Source of the DNA: Dehalococcoidia bacterium
GTDB taxonomy: Bacteria; Chloroflexota; Dehalococcoidia; E44-bin15
Assembly (NCBI GenBank): GCA_004377275.1
Contig: SOIC01000001.1
Span: forward strand, 1-15,184
Direction: 5' to 3'
DNA: 15,184 nt
How positions within the stretch are numbered: the stretch's first letter is position 1; each line of letters opens with the position of its first letter. Of this stretch, positions 11,867 to 15,184 are shown piece after piece. A program made the translations under genes and the position numbers. A model generated the notes under the pieces. The model saw only the letters and a list, made by a program, of their open reading frames with translations. It made no database searches and was not told the DNA's origin.

Positions 11867-13896
11867 TCCAGGATACCGGTAACGTCCTTGAGCACCGGCG
11901 CTAGCACCAGCGCCACAATAGCCATCAGCTTTATCATGATGTTCAACGAAGGCCCTGACGTATCTTTAAAAGGGTCGCCTACGGTATCGCCGACCACCGC
12001 CGCCTTATGCGCATCCGATCCCTTCCCACCGTATTGGCCCGTCTCTATCCACTTCTTTGCGTTATCCCACGAGCCACCGGCATTGGCCATCATTACGGCG
12101 ATGAGGAAACCGGTGGCAACGGCGCCCATAAGAAAGCCAGCAAGGGCCTCCGGCCCCAGCACGAAGCCAACGACGACAGGGATCCCTACCGTGAGTAGTC
12201 CCGGAGCGATCATCTCCTTGAGCGCTGCCTTGGTGCAGATATCGACGCACTTCCCGTACTCCGGCTTTGCCTCACCAGTCATGATCCCCTTTATCTCACG
12301 GAACTGGCGGCGAACCTCATTGATTATGGCGAAGGAGGTCCGGCCTACCGCATTCAGGGTCAGCGCGCAGAACAGGGCCGGCATGAGGACGCCGAGGAAT
12401 ATCCCCGCTATCACTGCAGGTTTTAGCAGGTCTACCACGCTCACGTTTACAGCTGTGGTGTAAGAAAGCATCAGCGCCAAGGCGGTAAGGGCCGCCGCCC
12501 CGATAGCGAAACCTTTACCTGTCGCCGCTGTAGTATTACCCAGGGAATCGAGGGCATCGGTGCGGTCCCGGACCTCCGGGGGCAGATCCGACATCTCCAC
12601 GATCCCGCCGGCGTTATCCGCCACCGGGCCATACGCATCAGTGGCCAGGGTTACCCCTAGCGTGGCCAGCATGCCGATGCCGGCGATGGCGATGCCATAC
12701 ATGTCGGCGAAGTAATAGGCGATGATGATGGCCACGGCTATTATGATAATGGGGGGTAAGGTACTCATCAGACCGTTGGCGAATCCACTGGTTATGTTGG
12801 TGCCCGCGCCCGTCTGGGACGCCTTGGCGATGCGCCGCGTCGGCCCGAAGCTGTAGGAGGTAAAGTAGTTGGTGCTCTCCCCGATTAAAACACCGGCACT
12901 TAGACCGGTGAGGATGGCCCACAGTACCGCCCACTGGGCACCGAGTAAGTATACCACCAGGGCAGCAGAACCGGCGGCCAGGATGGATGCGGAAAAGGTG
13001 CCACGGCGCAGCGCACCGAGCAGTGCCTTCATCTCTGGCTTCTCGCCCACCCTCACCAGAAATACGCCGATAAGGGAGGCGATTATACCCCCGGCAGCAA
13101 CCAGCATCGGCAGGTGCCATGCTGCTCTCTGTGCCTCGTCCGCAGTCCCGGCGAATAAGGCGGCGGTCACTGCCACCATACTCAGCGCCATGGTAGCGAT
13201 GATAGCGTCTACATAAGACTCGAAGAGGTCGGCACCCATGCCAGCAACATCGCCAACGTTATCGCCCACGAAGTCGGCGATCACGGCGGCGTTTCGCGGG
13301 TCGTCCTCGGGGATACCCTGCTCCACCTTGCCCACCAGGTCAGCGCCGGTATCCGCCGCCTTGGTATAAATGCCGCCACCAACCCTGGCGAAGATGGCCA
13401 CCAGCGAGGCACCGAAGCCGAAGCCGGGGATAATCTGAAGGAAGTCAACGTGTCCATTGAAAGCAAAATAGAGGATGCTTAAGCCCAGTATGCCAATGCC
13501 GACGACGCAAATACCCATCACCGCGCCGCTGCGGAATGACACCCGCAGCCCCTGGTTCAGGCTCTGGGCGGCAGCGGCGGCCGTCCTGGAATTGGCCCTG
13601 ATGGCTATGTTCATACCGATAAAGCCGGCAATCGCGGAGCTGACGGCACCGAAAACGAAGGCGAAGGCAGCCCATCCGCTGATAATAAAGCCCAGCGCGA
13701 TGGCGACCACCACAACGAATATGGCCAGTATCTGATACTCCCTTCGCAGGAAGGCCATGGCGCCCTCCTTGATGGCTGCCGATATCTCTCTCAGCCTCTC
13801 GCTGCCCTGGTCCTGCCGCAATACGTAGAGGGTGAGGAACAGGGCAAAGCCAAGCCCCAGCACTCCCGCGATTACCGCATAAAATATTGGGTCCAT
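11863..13896 (-). CDS. hppA: Membrane-bound ion-pumping pyrophosphatase, potassium-dependent type
   Basis: This integral membrane enzyme (677 residues from the ATG; numbers here count from the GTG two codons earlier) couples pyrophosphate hydrolysis to pumping H+ or Na+. About 16 hydrophobic helices are expected. Catalytic-site motifs are intact: DTGADLVGKVE (184-194), DNVGDVAGMGADLFESY (214-230), DAYGPVADNAGG (422-433) and WDNAKK. GNTTAATGKGF (455-465) has Ala459 where potassium-independent enzymes have Lys, so potassium dependence is expected. Helix 6 carries Glu228, the position found in sodium pumps, plus Asp232 four residues on, where many proton pumps have Glu. The pumped ion is therefore uncertain. 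ATG 13896 is chosen with AGGAGG nine bases upstream, a site overlapping the stop of the translin-like gene. The 3' end overlaps the MBL-fold gene by CTAG. Confidence 0.92.
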   Translation of the reverse strand: MDPIFYAVIAGVLGLGFALFLTLYVLRQDQGSERLREISAAIKEGAMAFLRREYQILAIFVVVVAIALGFIISGWAAFAFVFGAVSSAIAGFIGMNIAIRANSRTAAAAAQSLNQGLRVSFRSGAVMGICVVGIGILGLSILYFAFNGHVDFLQIIPGFGFGASLVAIFARVGGGIYTKAADTGADLVGKVEQGIPEDDPRNAAVIADFVGDNVGDVAGMGADLFESYVDAIIATMALSMVAVTAALFAGTADEAQRAAWHLPMLVAAGGIIASLIGVFLVRVGEKPEMKALLGALRRGTFSASILAAGSAALVVYLLGAQWAVLWAILTGLSAGVLIGESTNYFTSYSFGPTRRIAKASQTGAGTNITSGFANGLMSTLPPIIIIAVAIIIAYYFADMYGIAIAGIGMLATLGVTLATDAYGPVADNAGGIVEMSDLPPEVRDRTDALDSLGNTTAATGKGFAIGAAALTALALMLSYTTAVNVSVVDLLKPAVIAGIFLGVLMPALFCALTLNAVGRTSFAIINEVRRQFREIKGIMTGEAKPEYGKCVDICTKAALKEMIAPGLLTVGIPVVVGFVLGPEALAGFLMGAVATGFLIAVMMANAGGSWDNAKKWIETGQYGGKGSDAHKAAVVGDTVGDPFKDTSGPSLNIMIKLMAIVALVLAPVLKDVTGILD

Positions 13897-13909
13897 ACTC
13901 ACTAACCTC

Positions 13910-14551
13910 CTATGTTAGTTTTTTCTCCAGGTTGGCTAGCTTCTCCTCTAGTTCCCGCTGCCTGACGGCGATCGTCAGGTCGCCCCTGGTCCTCTCCAGA
14001 ATGCCCCTCACCGAATCGGTAGTCCTCCTCAGCCCGCCGGTCATGGCATCGGGGAAGTCCATCGTTACCAGCACCCCGTAGATGTCATCCATCGCCGCGA
14101 GCAGCTCCTCGCAGCGCGCGATGTCCCCCTTCCTGATGGTATCAAGGATGTGGCGCCTCAGCTCCCCGATCGTCTCCCCGAGGCCGTTTAGATAGGCGGC
14201 GTAGCCCACGCCCAGTTCGTCGGGATCGGGGAGCGTATCCTCCGAGATCAGGCCAAGGGTGGCACACCCCTCAGCATATTCCTTCTGGGCGGTGTAGACG
14301 AAACCGGTGTAGAGGAACTCCTGGTGCTCCTTTAGCGTCTCGTCCAGCTCTTTGAGGAGCTTGCGGGCAGAGGATAGCCCCTTCTTTGCCTCATTGTATT
14401 CGCCGCGGTGAACTGCGCGGATTGCATCCGCGCAGTGGCGGACGGCATCGCGGGAAGACCGAAGCGCCTTCTCCCGAGCAGCGTCCTTGGATGACAGGGT
14501 GGTGCGTGCCTTCTCCGCGATCAGTTCCAGTCTCGCTGTTAGCTTTGCCAT
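13910..14551 (-). CDS. Translin/TRAX family protein
   Basis: This 213-residue, all-helical protein matches the translin/TRAX family, especially its archaeal-type members. Typical stretches are REKALRSSRDAVRHCADAIR (26-45), HRGEYNEA, GFVYTAQKEYAEG (83-95), ELGVGYAAYLNGLGETIGELRRH and DFPDAMTGGLRRTTDSVRG. Translin binds single-stranded RNA or DNA. TRAX and the archaeal homologue are metal-dependent endoribonucleases. Glu91 and Glu94 (KEYAE) line up with the catalytic QEYVE glutamates of TRAX, so RNase activity is plausible. The C-terminal 20 residues form a short charged coiled coil. The ATG follows the thiE stop with no gap, and GGAGGTG sits inside the end of thiE. hppA begins 13 bases after its stop. 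Family call fairly sure; target RNA or DNA unknown. Confidence 0.82.
   Translation of the reverse strand: MAKLTARLELIAEKARTTLSSKDAAREKALRSSRDAVRHCADAIRAVHRGEYNEAKKGLSSARKLLKELDETLKEHQEFLYTGFVYTAQKEYAEGCATLGLISEDTLPDPDELGVGYAAYLNGLGETIGELRRHILDTIRKGDIARCEELLAAMDDIYGVLVTMDFPDAMTGGLRRTTDSVRGILERTRGDLTIAVRQRELEEKLANLEKKLT
14412..14436. repeat. Perfect inverted repeat, 11-bp arms, inside the translin-like gene
   Basis: ACTGCGCGGAT (14412-14422) and ATCCGCGCAGT (14426-14436) are exact reverse complements around TGC. It covers codons for about residues 39-47 (HCADAIRAV), in the first long helix of the protein. Confidence 0.9.
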
Positions 14552-15184
14552 TTACTTCACCTCCATCCTCTCGGCTAACTTTCGTGCTGCCTCCTCCACA
14601 TCCGCTGCGCCACAGACAGCGCTGATTACTGCGATGGCGTCCGCCCCGGCCTCGACCACCGCAGGAGCGTTTTCCCCATCAATGCCCCCGATGGCGACGA
14701 CGGGGAGCGATATTGCCTCCCTTATCTGGCGAAGCCGCTCCAGCCCAACCACGATAGCGCCCGCTTTGGAAGGGGTGGGGTAAATGGCGCCCACCGCAAT
14801 ATAGTCAGCACCATCAGCCTCAGCCTCAAGCGCCTCTTCGAGAGTGGTGGCGGAGCAGCCCAGAATTTTATCGATGGGCAACAAGCGGCGCGCTACGGAG
14901 ACCGGCAGGTCACCCTGCCCCAGGTGAAGCCCATCGGCTCCGGAGGCGAGGACAATATCGAGGTAATCATTCAATATGAAGGGCACATCATGTTGCGCGC
15001 AGACCTCCCCAAGCTTCTGCACTGCGGCGAGTATCTCCGCCTTGCTCCGCTTCTTGTCCCGTAATTGGATCGCCTTCGCCCCACCGCGTATCGCCTGGCG
15101 GCAGACTTCCCTTTCATCCCTTCCCCCCAGCGCCTCGGGGTCGATGATTACATAGAGTCCCGCGATCCGCTTTTCGACGCGCAG
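14552..15184 (-). CDS. thiE: Thiamine-phosphate synthase (5' end beyond the window)
   Basis: 211 codons are visible; the reading frame is open to the window edge, so the start is not seen. The product joins HMP diphosphate and hydroxyethylthiazole phosphate to form thiamine monophosphate. Motifs in order: GLYVIIDPEALGG near the visible N-terminus, GGAKAIQLRDK (diphosphate site), VPFILNDYLDIVL, GADGLHLGQGDLP, ILGCSATTLEEA, GADYIAVGAIYPTPSK (the thiazole-phosphate loop), PVVAIGGI and GADAIAVISAV. A GTG at 15022 also opens this frame, but starting there would discard the QLRDK motif. The usual NDR is NDY here. The visible part nearly equals a whole ThiE, so the start is probably only slightly upstream, though an N-terminal fusion cannot be excluded. 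First visible gene of the thiE, translin-like, hppA series. Confidence 0.88.
   Translation of the reverse strand: MRVEKRIAGLYVIIDPEALGGRDEREVCRQAIRGGAKAIQLRDKKRSKAEILAAVQKLGEVCAQHDVPFILNDYLDIVLASGADGLHLGQGDLPVSVARRLLPIDKILGCSATTLEEALEAEADGADYIAVGAIYPTPSKAGAIVVGLERLRQIREAISLPVVAIGGIDGENAPAVVEAGADAIAVISAVCGAADVEEAARKLAERMEVK

Noticed and set aside
12638..13120. Second minus-strand open frame within hppA
   Set aside because: It overlaps a fully conserved pyrophosphatase frame; its product is Arg/His-rich low-complexity sequence typical of a shifted frame.

Overview
The window looks like chromosomal DNA from an anaerobic bacterium, most plausibly a Chloroflexota (Dehalococcoidia-like) lineage. 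The assignment is an inference. It rests on the combination of an alpha2-type glycyl-tRNA synthetase, a potassium-type membrane pyrophosphatase, a translin/TRAX-family protein of the kind usual in archaea, tandem FMN nitronate-monooxygenase-like genes and cobalamin-dependent acyl-CoA mutases with separate B12 subunits. Base composition is GC-rich except for one AT-rich gene at 8547-9770. I see no tRNA, rRNA, CRISPR array, transposase or phage gene.

Layout. 1-425 (minus): a cut-off two-helix membrane protein downstream of a Trm112-type zinc-ribbon protein. 426-555: a divergent promoter region. 556-2493 (plus): two tandem, equal-length nitronate monooxygenase/FabK-like genes. 2528-4050 (minus): an SbcD-type nuclease behind a DUF167 gene. 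4051-4193: a gene-free stretch with a 10-bp hairpin. 4194-8387 (minus): a four-gene operon ordered mutase large subunit 2, B12 subunit 2, mutase large subunit 1, B12 subunit 1, read from a strong consensus-like promoter with two palindromes upstream. 8547-9770 (minus): an AT-rich gene of unknown function abutting the 3' end of glyS. 9783-11135 (minus): glyS, divergent from a metallo-beta-lactamase-fold hydrolase (11234-11866, plus). 11863-15184 (minus): thiE (5' end off the window), a translin/TRAX-like gene and hppA, tightly packed as one operon. No gene-free stretch exceeds 300 bases.

The most interesting part is the mutase operon. Both large subunits keep the methylmalonyl-CoA-mutase fold signatures, but by my by-eye alignment both have replaced nearly all substrate-pocket residues that define known members (methylmalonyl-, isobutyryl- and 2-hydroxyisobutyryl-CoA mutase). 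The otherwise conserved active-site histidine is Asn in one and Asp in the other. Each is followed by its own B12-binding subunit, so this may be a two-part cobalamin enzyme, or two enzymes, acting on an undescribed acyl-CoA.

Other points of note: the second nitronate monooxygenase copy has lost the AGGH histidine; the translin-like protein keeps the TRAX catalytic glutamates; and perfect inverted repeats with 11-bp arms lie inside three coding regions, one of them exactly over the rewritten substrate motif of mutase 2.
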